In this document: piece by piece, positions 25,555 to 33,531 of the stretch
How the letters are laid out: each line of letters starts with the position of its first letter
Numbering within the stretch: the stretch's first letter is position 1
Origin: JAJRPT01 sp965661945
Lineage (GTDB): Bacteria; Bacteroidota; Ignavibacteria; Kapaibacteriales; UBA2268
DNA length: 64,000 nt
NCBI GenBank assembly: GCA_965661945.1
Contig: CBFIFP010000007.1
Span: 74,321-138,320 of the forward strand
Reading direction: 5' to 3'
The notes under the pieces: model-generated
Database searches by the model: none
What the model was told of the DNA's origin: nothing
What the model saw: the letters and a program-made list of their open reading frames with translations, nothing else
Program-made: the position numbers and the translations under genes

Positions 25555-25932
25555 GTGGCTCGTATTGCAGGAGTTGACTTACCAAAAAATAAAAGAGGCA
25601 TCATTGCTTTAACTTACATTTATGGTATCGGAAAAATAACAGCATCAAGATTACTTGCTTCTGTTGGAATTGACGAAAGCAGAAAAGTAAGTGATTGGTC
25701 AGATGATGAAGTACTTTCTATCCGTCAGGAAATCGAAAATACTACTAAAGTTGAAGGACAACTACGCTCAGAAATCCAAATTAATATTAAAAGATTAATG
25801 GATATCGGTTGTTACAGAGGTCTTCGTCATAGAAGAGGACTTCCAGTTAGAGGGCAAAGAACTAAAACTAACTCTCGTACCAGAAAAGGTAGAAGAAAAA
25901 CTATCGCTGGGAAAAAGAAAGTTACTAAATAA
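25555..25932 (+). CDS. rpsM: 30S ribosomal protein S13
   Basis: S13 bridges the 30S head to the large subunit. It is 125 residues, with ARIAGVDLPKNKRGIIALTY, YGIGKITASRLL and CYRGLRHRRGLPVRGQRTKT. The start is GTG at 25555, preceded by AAAAAGGAGAT. It is followed by rpsK after 30 bases. Confidence 0.98.
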   Translation: MARIAGVDLPKNKRGIIALTYIYGIGKITASRLLASVGIDESRKVSDWSDDEVLSIRQEIENTTKVEGQLRSEIQINIKRLMDIGCYRGLRHRRGLPVRGQRTKTNSRTRKGRRKTIAGKKKVTK

Positions 25933-25962
25933 TTTTAATTCGCTAATTAAAGGTACTTTAAA

Positions 25963-26343
25963 GTGGCTAAAAGAAAACTTAAGAAAAAAACGGTCAGTGA
26001 TATACACGGAAAAGCATTTATTCGTGCTACATTCAATAACGTGCAAGTAACTATTACTGATATGTATGGTAACACATTGTGCTGGTCATCTGCTGGTAAA
26101 AATGGCTTTAGAGGTTCTAAGAAAAATACTCCTTACGCTTCTCAAGTATCTGCTGAAAAAGCGGCTACAGACGCATTTGAAATGGGTTTGAGAAAAGTTG
26201 AAGTGTTTGTTAAAGGACCTGGTTCCGGTAGAGAAGCTGCAGTTAGAGCTTTGTCTCAAGCTGGCTTAGAGATCCATAGTATTATGGATAAGACTCCTAT
26301 TCCGCATAATGGGTGCAGACCACCTAAAAGAAGAAGAGTATAA
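25963..26343 (+). CDS. rpsK: 30S ribosomal protein S11
   Basis: S11 sits on the platform near the mRNA exit. It is 126 residues, with ATFNNVQVTITDMYGNTLCWS, GFRGSKKNTPYASQVSAEKA, VKGPGSGREAAVRAL and the ending DKTPIPHNGCRPPKRRRV. The start is GTG at 25963. rpsD, usually next, is absent and rpoA follows directly. Confidence 0.98.
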   Translation: MAKRKLKKKTVSDIHGKAFIRATFNNVQVTITDMYGNTLCWSSAGKNGFRGSKKNTPYASQVSAEKAATDAFEMGLRKVEVFVKGPGSGREAAVRALSQAGLEIHSIMDKTPIPHNGCRPPKRRRV

Positions 26344-26371
26344 TTTTTAATTAATATTGGCTCATTATACT

Positions 26372-27376
26372 ATGAATATTTCAATACAAATGCCTGAAAG
26401 CATCTTAATAGATGAAAATTCAAGCTTAGATTTTGGTGTCTTTACACTACAACCATTGGAAATTGGCTATGGAGCTACAATTGGGAATTCTTTCAGAAGA
26501 ATTTTGATTTCATCTATCCCTGGTACTGCTATCATAGGTGTAAAAATTTCTAATATTCTTAGTGAGTTTGAAACTATCACAGGGGTTATTGAGGATACTG
26601 CTGAAGTAATTCTTAATTTAAAATCTATAAGATTAAAACCAACTGATAAAAAACTTACTAAAGTTTTAATTAAAGCTCAAGGTGCTGGTACTATTACTGG
26701 TGCTGACCTTGAAAAAGCAACTCCAGGTTTAGAAGTTCTTAATCCAGAGCAAATTATTTGTAATCTTGCTGATGATGCTGATTTTGAAATGGAACTTCGC
26801 CTAGGAAAAGGGAAAGGATATGTTCCTTCAGAAGAACAACCTACTACTGATTTTCCAATTAATATGCTTCCTATAGATTCTGTTTTTAGCCCAGTTAAAA
26901 ACGTGGTTTACAAAGTAGAACCTTATAGGGTAGGACAAAGAACTGACTATGAAAAATTAGTTTTAGAGGTATCTACTGATTCTTCTATTAGTCCTAAAGA
27001 AGCTGTTCATCATGCTTCTAAGATATTGAACGAACATGTGAAATTGTTCTTAAATATTTTTGAAATGGAAGTTGAGGAAGTTCCTCAACCAACTGCTGAA
27101 GATGAACAAAAAATTGCAGAACTTACAAAAATAAGAAAAATTATTCTTACTCCTGTTGAGGAATTGGAATTATCAGTTAGAGCTCATAATTGTTTGAAAG
27201 CTGCTGATATTAAAACTCTTGGCGAACTTGTTCGTTTACAAGAATCTGAACTATTGAAATTTAGAAACTTCGGTAAAAAATCTTTAACCGAACTTGGTGA
27301 TGTGGTTGTAAACTTCGGTCTTGAATTTGGGATGAATGTCGATAAATTCTTAGAAGAAACTAAACATCTTGCGTAA
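26372..27376 (+). CDS. rpoA: RNA polymerase alpha subunit
   Basis: Alpha dimerises to nucleate RNA polymerase, and its C-terminal domain contacts upstream DNA and activators. The N-terminal domain shows FTLQPLEIGYGATIGNSFRR and RILISSIPGTAI. The C-terminal domain shows VEELELSVRAHNCLKAADI and LLKFRNFGKKSLTELGDV. I prefer the ATG at 26372 (334 residues), which gives the usual distance to the first strand; a TTG at 26357 would add five residues. Confidence 0.97.
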   Translation: MNISIQMPESILIDENSSLDFGVFTLQPLEIGYGATIGNSFRRILISSIPGTAIIGVKISNILSEFETITGVIEDTAEVILNLKSIRLKPTDKKLTKVLIKAQGAGTITGADLEKATPGLEVLNPEQIICNLADDADFEMELRLGKGKGYVPSEEQPTTDFPINMLPIDSVFSPVKNVVYKVEPYRVGQRTDYEKLVLEVSTDSSISPKEAVHHASKILNEHVKLFLNIFEMEVEEVPQPTAEDEQKIAELTKIRKIILTPVEELELSVRAHNCLKAADIKTLGELVRLQESELLKFRNFGKKSLTELGDVVVNFGLEFGMNVDKFLEETKHLA

Positions 27377-27403
27377 TTAACGAAAAATTAGGTTGAAAAT
27401 AAA

Positions 27404-28177
27404 ATGATACACAACGTAAAAGGTAGAAAATTAGGGCGTACTTCCAGCCATAAAAAAGCATTGATGAGAACTTTGGTTACTCAACTTCTTGAATATAAAC
27501 GTATTCACACAACAGAAGCAAAAGCTAAAGAGCTTCGTCCTTATGCCGAAAAAATTATTACTAAAGCAAGAATTGCTTATCAAAGAGAACAACAGGGTCT
27601 TCTTGCTGATGGACAAAAATATGATGTCCATACTCGCCGTCTATTAGGACGTGATATTCGTAAAAAAGAGGTAATTGAATCTCTATTCGATGAAATCATT
27701 CCAGAAATAGGTGATAGACCTGGTGGTTACACTCGTATTGTAAAAACTGGTATTAGAAGAGGTGACTCAGGTCGCTCTGCTTTAATAGAACTTGTTGATT
27801 ACAACAGAGATATTGTTGCAGCTACAAATAAAAAAGCTAAAAGAAAATCTACTCCAAAAAAAGTAACTAAAGAAACTACTCCTGTTGAAAAAGAGGATGT
27901 TACTTCAAGTGAAGTGATAGAAGAAGCGGTTGATACTGCTGTTGATACAACAAATGAAGTTATTGAAACAGTAACAGATGTTGCAGAAGATAAGATTGAA
28001 GAAGTAACAGAAGCTGTTAAAGAAAAAGTAGATGAGGTAGAAGAAGCAGCTGTTGAAAAAGCAGAAGAAGCTGCTGATGTAATCGCTGAAAAAACTGATG
28101 ATGTTGCTGATGAAACAAAATCTGAAGCAGATGATTCTGAAGAAACTAAGAAAGACGATAAAAAAGAAAATGAGTAA
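27404..28177 (+). CDS. rplQ: 50S ribosomal protein L17 with long acidic C-terminal extension
   Basis: Residues 1-140 or so are standard L17: GRKLGRTSSHKKALMRTLVT, TTEAKAKELRPYAEKIITKA and PGGYTRIVKTGIRRGDSG. About 115 further residues follow, made almost only of Glu, Asp, Ala, Val, Thr and Lys in a loose heptad pattern (for example VTEAVKEKVDEVEEAAVEKA), predicting an acidic helix or coiled coil. L17 tails of this sort occur in Bacteroidetes and Chlorobi relatives. It is the last gene of the array and is followed by a strong terminator. Confidence 0.96.
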   Translation: MIHNVKGRKLGRTSSHKKALMRTLVTQLLEYKRIHTTEAKAKELRPYAEKIITKARIAYQREQQGLLADGQKYDVHTRRLLGRDIRKKEVIESLFDEIIPEIGDRPGGYTRIVKTGIRRGDSGRSALIELVDYNRDIVAATNKKAKRKSTPKKVTKETTPVEKEDVTSSEVIEEAVDTAVDTTNEVIETVTDVAEDKIEEVTEAVKEKVDEVEEAAVEKAEEAADVIAEKTDDVADETKSEADDSEETKKDDKKENE

Positions 28178-28196
28178 TCATTTTTAGCAAATTATT

Positions 28197-28238
28197 AAAA
28201 AAAGCATTTCGTAAAATATTGCGAAATGCTTTTTTTTT
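28197..28238 (+). terminator. Intrinsic terminator of the ribosomal array
   Basis: AAAGCATTTCG and CGAAATGCTTT pair perfectly around a 10-base loop and are followed by a run of T residues. It begins about 20 bases after the rplQ stop and closes the array that started at the promoter near 10.3 kb. Confidence 0.92.
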
Positions 28239-28278
28239 TAAATTATCCTAAATTGTTCGTAAAAAAATAGCAAAAGAT

Positions 28279-28302
28279 GTCATCCTGAGCGGAGCGAATA
28301 AT
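28279..28302. repeat. Dispersed CCTGAGCGGAGCGAA-type repeat
   Basis: GTCATCCTGAGCGGAGCGAATAATCTT lies between the rplQ terminator and lolD. It is of the same general style as the TTCGACTTCGCTCA elements elsewhere in the window (38828-38841 and the module boundaries), which recur between genes in many related genomes. No function is implied. Confidence 0.45.
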
Positions 28303-28353
28303 CTTGTTTATTTATTGATTTAATGTTAAAAAGAAATATATTTTCAAACACCA

Positions 28354-29058
28354 ATGCAAGCACTTTACAAAATATCAAATATATCAAAAACTTACACAAG
28401 CAAGCTCGGAGAAAAACTGCTTGTATTAGATAGTATTTCTTTAGATATTTATCAAAATGATTTCGTTGCATTTGTGGGTGCATCTGGCTCTGGTAAAAGC
28501 ACACTTTTAAATATCTTAGCTACAATAGACACCCCAGACAAAGGAGAATTAGTTTATTTCGATGGTGAAAAAGCCACAAACTTACTAAAATTATCCGACA
28601 AAGAAATATCAAAACAAAGAAACAAAAAATTTGGCTTTGTTTTTCAATTCCATTATCTGCTCCCAGAATTTAACGCAATAGAAAATATTATGATGCCGGC
28701 AATAATTGGAGGAGAAAGTAAACAAAAAGCAAAAGAAAAAGCCGAGAAATTGATTGAGAGAGTTGACCTTTCAAACAGAGCAACTCACAAACCCGACGAA
28801 CTTTCAGGTGGCGAACAGCAACGCATAGCAATAGCTCGTGCATTAATCAACGAGCCAGATATAATTTTCGCAGATGAACCAACAGGTAACTTAGACGAAA
28901 AGAACTCTAAAAACATAATTACATTATTAAATGAACTTCAAGCAGAAAATAATCTAACAATTATCACTGCAACCCATTCTCAAGAAATAGCTAAAAACTC
29001 AAAAACTATATATACAATCAAAGATAAAAAGTTAATTAAAAATAATTCAAAGAATTAA
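28354..29058 (+). CDS. lolD: ABC transporter ATP-binding protein, LolD type
   Basis: A 234-residue ATPase of the LolD/MacB/FtsE group. It has Walker A GASGSGKST near residue 44, a Q-loop in FGFVFQFHYLLPEF, the signature LSGGEQQRIAIARAL, Walker B IIFADEPTGNLDE and the switch histidine in TATHSQE. LolD powers release of lipoproteins from the inner membrane by LolCE. The LNILATIDTPDKGE stretch after Walker A fits LolD, but its membrane partner is not adjacent, so another member of the family remains possible. Decayed fragments follow, including a second copy of its own 3' end. Confidence 0.82.
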   Translation: MQALYKISNISKTYTSKLGEKLLVLDSISLDIYQNDFVAFVGASGSGKSTLLNILATIDTPDKGELVYFDGEKATNLLKLSDKEISKQRNKKFGFVFQFHYLLPEFNAIENIMMPAIIGGESKQKAKEKAEKLIERVDLSNRATHKPDELSGGEQQRIAIARALINEPDIIFADEPTGNLDEKNSKNIITLLNELQAENNLTIITATHSQEIAKNSKTIYTIKDKKLIKNNSKN

Positions 29059-29231
29059 TCTCAAATACTGGTTCAGTAACTTTATCAAAAAAATTGCTCA
29101 AAGAGTTCAAAAGCGGGACATATAATTTCACAATTGAAAGATTTGACTTCATTCCACTTGAAATAGAAGAAGGTAAAAATTGCTTAATAGAATTTGAATC
29201 ATCGCATAGTATCGCTGTGAAAATAGAGTAA
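29059..29231 (+). other. Orphan reading-frame fragment (gene remnant)
   Basis: Between lolD and its broken copy there is an open stretch with no start codon, reading ISNTGSVTLSKKLLKEF then GTYNFTIERFDFIPLEIEEG and ending SIAVKIE before a TAA. It runs in phase from the end of lolD onwards. The composition is protein-like, so it is probably the C-terminal end of a lost gene. The family is not recognised. Confidence 0.4.
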
Positions 29232-29244
29232 TATATCATAAATA

Positions 29245-29370
29245 TGGTAATATTTCGCAGACGAACCAACAGGCAACCTCGACGAAAGCAAACTCATTAA
29301 ATATTACAACCTTACTAAAAGAACTCCAAACCGAAAACCTTCTACACAATAAAAGATAAAAAGATAAAAT
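29245..29370 (+). pseudogene. Decayed 3' end of a second lolD-like gene
   Basis: TTCGCAGACGAACCAACAGG begins a stretch that translates to FADEPTGNLDES, the Walker B region of lolD. After shifts it continues with matches to ITTLLKELQTENL and a final KDKKIK-like end. Frameshifts and an internal deletion remove the switch region. It is about 70 % identical at the DNA level by eye to 28864-29040, so it is a diverged relic of a duplicated gene rather than a recent tandem repeat. Confidence 0.75.
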
Positions 29371-29394
29371 AAAAAAAAGAGCCAATTGGCTCTT
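29369..29394 (-). terminator. Terminator of the rpmH-rnpA-yidD-yidC group
   Basis: AAGAGCCAATTGGCTCTT is a perfect palindrome that overlaps the yidC stop codon. On the minus strand it is followed by eight T residues, and on the plus strand by ATTTTT. It can therefore end transcription from both sides. Confidence 0.85.
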
Positions 29395-31258
29395 ATTTTT
29401 TACGTTTTGTATCTCTTCTTTTAGGTTCTTTTATATATTTATTTAGATTTGGACTACCAGATTTACCTTGTTGTTGATGTTCTGCCATCTCTTGAGCTTG
29501 TTTCATTTTCTTTTGCATCCAAGATTCTTTTTTAGGCGAAGCTTTCATTTGCTCTAATGACAAAGTAGATTTAGAATACTTATTAATATATATTTGTTGG
29601 CTAATACCAATTAAATTAAAGACAAAATAATATAAGTTTAAACCTGAGGGAAAGTATGAAAACATTAAAGTAAACATAACAGGCATCATATATATTAAAC
29701 TTTTCTGACGAGGGTCAGTAACTGTTAGTTTTTGCTGGAAAAACATAGTAACACCCATTGCAAGAGCTAAACCAGATATACTTTTTAATCCCATTAAAGA
29801 AAAGCCAAAATCTACTATTGTATCAGGAACTGATAAATCGTTTATCCAGAATGCAAAGTCAGATTGTCTTAAATTAATATTAGTTCTGAATACAGTCCAG
29901 AGTGTATATAGGATTGGCATTTGCAGAAGCATAGGAAAACACCCACCCATCGGATTAACACCATAATCAGAATAAAGACTCATTATCTCTTTTTGTTGCT
30001 TTTGCATATCATCTTTATACTTTTCTCTTATTTTTGTCATCTGAGGTGAAAGCAGCTTCATTTTCTGTGATGAACGCATTTGAGGGGCAGTTAACGGATA
30101 TAGCATTAATTTTAATATTATTGAGAATATTATTATTACTATACCCCAATTTGGTATAAATTTTTGTAAAAAAGTTAAAAACTGAAATATTGCTTGACCT
30201 ATATATCTAAATATCCACCAACCATAATTCATCATACCACCAAATCCGTATGATTCAATTATTTCTGAATCTAAAGGTCCTAAGAAAACTAAGAATGAAT
30301 TTGTTTGAACTCCTCCATCATAAGGAACTCTAATCTGGAGGTCATAATGTTCTACCACACCTTCATTTTTTGTTTGTTCCTTAGTTCCGAATAAATCAAC
30401 GGTACCGTCTTTCATTTCAGTTTTGATAGCAAGGGCGAAGTATTTAGTTTTAATCCCAGCGTAATCAAAGTTAGTACCTTTAACAGCTAATTTATTTTCT
30501 TCGTCTTCACTCGCATCTAATTCTCTTGGTTCATCATTGAAACTAGCAAGTGACAGAGCTTCGTTAGATTCATCTATAGTATTATATTCTTGATACTTTA
30601 AACCATTTTCCCAAGAATAGTTGTAACCTCTTTTTGGGATAACATTATCTAAATTATGGAGTTTAATATCGGTTTCAAAGTGGTATTTATTACCATAAAA
30701 GACAAAATTCTTTTTTAAGGATTTATCGGAGTCGAAGTTTAAAGAGAAGTTAAATGATAATTTCTCATCTCCAGATATTTTATAATAATCTTTTTCAAGA
30801 CCTTTTAACTCATAAAACAATTCTCTTGAGTCAATTCTTTTTCCGTCTTGTGAAATAAAGTTTAGATATAATTGTTTATCATTTTCCCAGATTAATTGTG
30901 CTGGAGATTGATTCCATTGCTTATAATCTTTTAATTGCCATTTGATAAGTCCTGCACCTTTTGAGGAAATTTTAGCAATGTAGTAGTCAGCTTCGATAGT
31001 TATGATTCTTTCGTTACCAAAAGCAAAATTTGAAAAATATCTTCCAAATTTATTTTGAACGGTAACTGAATCATCTAATTTTTCTAAAACTTCTTCTTTA
31101 ACTTCAGTAATTGTATCGTTATTTTTTAAACTATCTACTCTTTCATTGAAATTTTGAATATTTTTGGGATTATCTTCTTGAGTAGTACTCATCCAAATAG
31201 AATATCCAACTATAACAATACCAATTAATAAAATTGCAAGTAAATTATTTCTATCCAT
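29393..31258 (-). CDS. yidC: Membrane protein insertase YidC
   Basis: Inserts and folds inner-membrane proteins, alone or with SecYEG. It is 621 residues with an N-terminal anchor (NNLLAILLIGIVIVGYSIWM), a large periplasmic beta-domain (about 60-345) and a five-helix core containing FIPNWGIVIIIFSIILKLML, MYPLTAPQ-type and GCFPMLLQMPILYTLWTVFR blocks. The tail is lysine-rich (PKKESWMQKKMKQ, PKRRDTKRKK), as in ribosome-binding YidC. It lies 8 bases after yidD in the conserved rpmH-rnpA-yidD-yidC order. Confidence 0.97.
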   Translation of the reverse strand: MDRNNLLAILLIGIVIVGYSIWMSTTQEDNPKNIQNFNERVDSLKNNDTITEVKEEVLEKLDDSVTVQNKFGRYFSNFAFGNERIITIEADYYIAKISSKGAGLIKWQLKDYKQWNQSPAQLIWENDKQLYLNFISQDGKRIDSRELFYELKGLEKDYYKISGDEKLSFNFSLNFDSDKSLKKNFVFYGNKYHFETDIKLHNLDNVIPKRGYNYSWENGLKYQEYNTIDESNEALSLASFNDEPRELDASEDEENKLAVKGTNFDYAGIKTKYFALAIKTEMKDGTVDLFGTKEQTKNEGVVEHYDLQIRVPYDGGVQTNSFLVFLGPLDSEIIESYGFGGMMNYGWWIFRYIGQAIFQFLTFLQKFIPNWGIVIIIFSIILKLMLYPLTAPQMRSSQKMKLLSPQMTKIREKYKDDMQKQQKEIMSLYSDYGVNPMGGCFPMLLQMPILYTLWTVFRTNINLRQSDFAFWINDLSVPDTIVDFGFSLMGLKSISGLALAMGVTMFFQQKLTVTDPRQKSLIYMMPVMFTLMFSYFPSGLNLYYFVFNLIGISQQIYINKYSKSTLSLEQMKASPKKESWMQKKMKQAQEMAEHQQQGKSGSPNLNKYIKEPKRRDTKRKK

Positions 31259-31266
31259 TTTTAAAT

Positions 31267-31494
31267 TTATTTATTATTAAAATATTCTGGAACTGGGTCT
31301 AAACCGCCTTTTGATAAAGGATTACAGCGAACAATTCTTTTTCCTGCAAGCCAAGAACCTTTAATTGCACCAAATCTCTCTATAGACTCAACAGCGTACT
31401 GCGAACAAGTTGGATAAAATCTGCAAGAGGCCGGAAACAAAGGTGATATGAGTTTCTTATAAACTTTTATTATGGCTATTAGGATATGCTTCAT
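31267..31494 (-). CDS. yidD: Membrane protein insertion efficiency factor YidD
   Basis: A 75-residue protein that assists YidC-dependent insertion. The family signature is plain: YKKLISPLFPASCRFYPTCS, then RFGAIKGSWLAGKRIVRCNP and GGLDPVPE. Its N-terminal amphipathic helix would lie on the inner membrane. It overlaps the end of rnpA by 38 bases, which is unusually long and implies coupled translation. Confidence 0.96.
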   Translation of the reverse strand: MKHILIAIIKVYKKLISPLFPASCRFYPTCSQYAVESIERFGAIKGSWLAGKRIVRCNPLSKGGLDPVPEYFNNK

Positions 31495-31864
31495 TTTGTT
31501 TTAAAATTGCTTTTTTAAGTAAGTCGCTTACCTCATTTTCAACGTCTGTTTGCTTTAAAAGCATTGGCTTATCCAAACCAACCATCCAAATCAAAATTAT
31601 AGTTTGAAAGTTATCGAGCAAATCAGATTTTATATTCAAGTTATAAATAGACTGCCTTAAAAGGCGTTTTACTCTGTTTCTAGAAACTGCTTTTTTAGAT
31701 TTTTTTTTTGGAGTTGATACCCCAATTAATAAATCATTTGAATTACTTTCATCTAAAGTATAAGCAATTAATAAATTCGAGGTTCTTAGTTTATAAGAAT
31801 TATCAAAGACTTTGTTAAAAATATTAAATCCTTTTAAAGATTTAATAGTTTTTAAATTGCTCAT
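31457..31864 (-). CDS. rnpA: Ribonuclease P protein component
   Basis: The protein subunit of RNase P, which matures tRNA 5' ends. It is 135 residues, with FNKVFDNSYKLRTSNLLIAY and the conserved RNR motif in SRNRVKRLLRQSIYNL. It is somewhat divergent in the rest, as is common for Bacteroidetes-group RnpA. It follows rpmH, from which it is separated by a small hairpin. Confidence 0.93.
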   Translation of the reverse strand: MSNLKTIKSLKGFNIFNKVFDNSYKLRTSNLLIAYTLDESNSNDLLIGVSTPKKKSKKAVSRNRVKRLLRQSIYNLNIKSDLLDNFQTIILIWMVGLDKPMLLKQTDVENEVSDLLKKAILKQNEAYPNSHNKSL

Positions 31865-31879
31865 AATTCAACCATAATT

Positions 31880-31905
31880 AAAAAAGGATAGAACATAGTC
31901 TATCC
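31880..31905 (-). terminator. Hairpin between rpmH and rnpA
   Basis: On the minus strand GGATAGA and TCTATCC pair around a 6-base loop and a run of six T residues follows. It begins 6 bases after the rpmH stop. Partial termination here would raise L34 output above that of RnpA, as seen at this junction in other bacteria. Confidence 0.72.
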
Positions 31906-31911
31906 TATAAA

Positions 31912-32058
31912 TTATTTAGCGTCGCTTACTGTAAGTCTTTTTCTACCTTTTTTACGACGACGACTTAATACGTGTCTTCCGTTCTTAGTAGCCATTCTAG
32001 CTCTAAAACCATGTTTGTTTTTTCTTTTTCTATTACTTGGTTGAAAAGTTCTTTTCAT
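31912..32058 (-). CDS. rpmH: 50S ribosomal protein L34
   Basis: A 48-residue basic protein: MKRTFQPSNRKRKNKHGFRA, then RMATKNGRHVLSRRRKKGRK, ending RLTVSDAK. This is the full L34 family pattern. It starts with the ATG at 32058, preceded by AAAGAAG. dnaA, which often lies divergently next to rpmH, is not here; lpxH is upstream instead. Confidence 0.97.
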   Translation of the reverse strand: MKRTFQPSNRKRKNKHGFRARMATKNGRHVLSRRRKKGRKRLTVSDAK

Positions 32059-32097
32059 CTTCTTTACCTAAAATTTATTTTAATTTTTTTAGAACTA

Positions 32098-32129
32098 CAA
32101 AATTAAGTGTATTTTATTTAATTTCCAAA
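32098..32129 (-). promoter_or_regulatory. Promoter of rpmH (TTTG-N20-TAATTTTG)
   Basis: On the minus strand TTTG lies at 32129-32126 and TAATTTTG at 32105-32098, with exactly 20 bases between them. This matches the promoter before rpsL. The start point would be near 32091, about 33 bases before the rpmH ATG. Confidence 0.72.
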
Positions 32130-32133
32130 TAAA

Positions 32134-32907
32134 TTAATTTTTTAAAAATTCGTTTACATAAATTATCTTAAATTCATTACCATCAAAACTTCCAAAGGTT
32201 GGATTTAAAAGCCACTCTCCGAGGTTTATATATATGCCATTGTTATGTTTAGAGATTTCTGCCTTATGACGATGACCCATAATAACATAGTCATAACCTT
32301 GGTCAATTTTTTTGAAAGCAAAATCTCTCATTCCATCTCCTTCACCATAATCTTTGCTATCGCTATGAACTCGTGATTTTTTTGAACTTAGTTTAGCTAG
32401 TTTTATTCCTAAATCTGGATGTATAATTCTAAATAACATATTAGAAAACCTACTTCTTAAGATATATTTGAGTATTTTATACCCTAAATCATTTTTACTT
32501 TTTCCATCTCCATGGGACAAAAATATTTTTTTATTGTTTATTAATAAGTCAACATCATCTCTAATGATATCAATGTTAAATTCACTCAGGAAAAAATCTT
32601 TATGCCCAAAATCATGATTACCCATTATGTATTTTATATCTATTCCACTTTTTGAAAGTTCATAAATTTTATTTAAAGTTCTGTAAAAAAAAGCAGGAAT
32701 AACTTCTTTGTATTCAAACCAATAATCAAATATATCTCCAACAAGATATATAACTTTTGCGTCAGTTTGAATTTTATCTAAACATTGTAAAAGTAAATCT
32801 TCTCTTTCTTTATCGAGCTTTCTGTCTAATAGACCTAAGTGTACGTCTGAAATAAAATAATACAAGTTGTTAATAATTTTTGTAAATTGTGAAAAATTTA
32901 TTACCAA
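32134..32907 (-). CDS. lpxH: UDP-2,3-diacylglucosamine diphosphatase (LpxH family)
   Basis: Hydrolyses UDP-2,3-diacylglucosamine to lipid X in lipid A synthesis, at the inner membrane. The calcineurin-like metal sites are all visible: FISDVHLG, GDIFDYWF, MGNHDFG, LSHGDG and GHRHKAE. No ATG precedes the first motif. A TTG at 32907 gives 257 residues, while a TTG at 32865 would begin MYYFISDVHLG, closer to the family's usual N-terminus. Its presence indicates an LPS-bearing outer membrane. Confidence 0.9.
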   Translation of the reverse strand: MVINFSQFTKIINNLYYFISDVHLGLLDRKLDKEREDLLLQCLDKIQTDAKVIYLVGDIFDYWFEYKEVIPAFFYRTLNKIYELSKSGIDIKYIMGNHDFGHKDFFLSEFNIDIIRDDVDLLINNKKIFLSHGDGKSKNDLGYKILKYILRSRFSNMLFRIIHPDLGIKLAKLSSKKSRVHSDSKDYGEGDGMRDFAFKKIDQGYDYVIMGHRHKAEISKHNNGIYINLGEWLLNPTFGSFDGNEFKIIYVNEFLKN

Positions 32908-32928
32908 ATTAAAAAAAATAGTTTAATA

Positions 32929-33531
32929 ATGATTAAATTTTTATTAGTTATTTTAGTGTTGATTACTGGATGTATAGGAATTCCAACAGATTATCCAGAG
33001 AATGAATATTACGCTATCAGTAGAAAAAACCAAGAATACACCCGAGCTAACAAGTTTCCTTACTCTATTTATATGGAACAAATAAATATGTCTTCGGAGT
33101 ATGATGATATTTTTATAAAGTATGTGAATGCTAACTATGAAGTTGAAAAATATCATTACCACAGATGGATTTCAACTCCTTCAGATATGATTGAAAATTA
33201 TTTTACTACATTAATAATTAAATCTGAAATATTTTCGAATGGTGTTTATATAAAAACTAAAAGAACTTTACCTGATTTTGTTTTAAATATTGATGTTATA
33301 CAATTTGATGCTTACTCAGAAAATGTTGAAGTTTTAATAAACTTTAATCTTATTAAATATCAGGAACAAGATAATACTAATGCTACATTATTTCAACAAT
33401 CTTATTTAAAATCAATAGAAAGAGATGACAAAAGTAAAGCGTCATCTATACCAAAGGCATTTAACGAAGCATTAAACCAAATTAGTATTGAATTTTTGAA
33501 GGATCTTATTGTAAAACTAGAAAATGATTAA
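32929..33531 (+). CDS. ABC-type transport auxiliary lipoprotein (PqiC/Mla-type)
   Basis: A 200-residue lipoprotein with the lipobox LITGC (cysteine at residue 15). The body resembles periplasmic auxiliary lipoproteins of MCE/ABC lipid-transport systems: YYAISRKNQEYTRANKFPYS near the start, MSSEYDDIFIKYVNANYEVE, then YHRWISTPSDMIENYFTTLI. The family assignment is from memory of this pattern and is tentative. The partner ABC and MCE genes are not in the window. It overlaps birA by 8 bases and heads a four-gene overlapping operon. Confidence 0.62.
   Translation: MIKFLLVILVLITGCIGIPTDYPENEYYAISRKNQEYTRANKFPYSIYMEQINMSSEYDDIFIKYVNANYEVEKYHYHRWISTPSDMIENYFTTLIIKSEIFSNGVYIKTKRTLPDFVLNIDVIQFDAYSENVEVLINFNLIKYQEQDNTNATLFQQSYLKSIERDDKSKASSIPKAFNEALNQISIEFLKDLIVKLEND

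Noticed and set aside
29036..29269. A minus-strand 77-codon frame between lolD and yidC
   Set aside because: It runs opposite to the recognisable lolD remnant and the plus-strand gene fragment, has no start signal and shows no protein-like pattern.
31865..32133. Replication origin next to rpmH
   Set aside because: rpmH-rnpA-yidD-yidC often flanks dnaA and oriC, but there is no dnaA and I saw no clustered DnaA boxes (TTATCCACA type).
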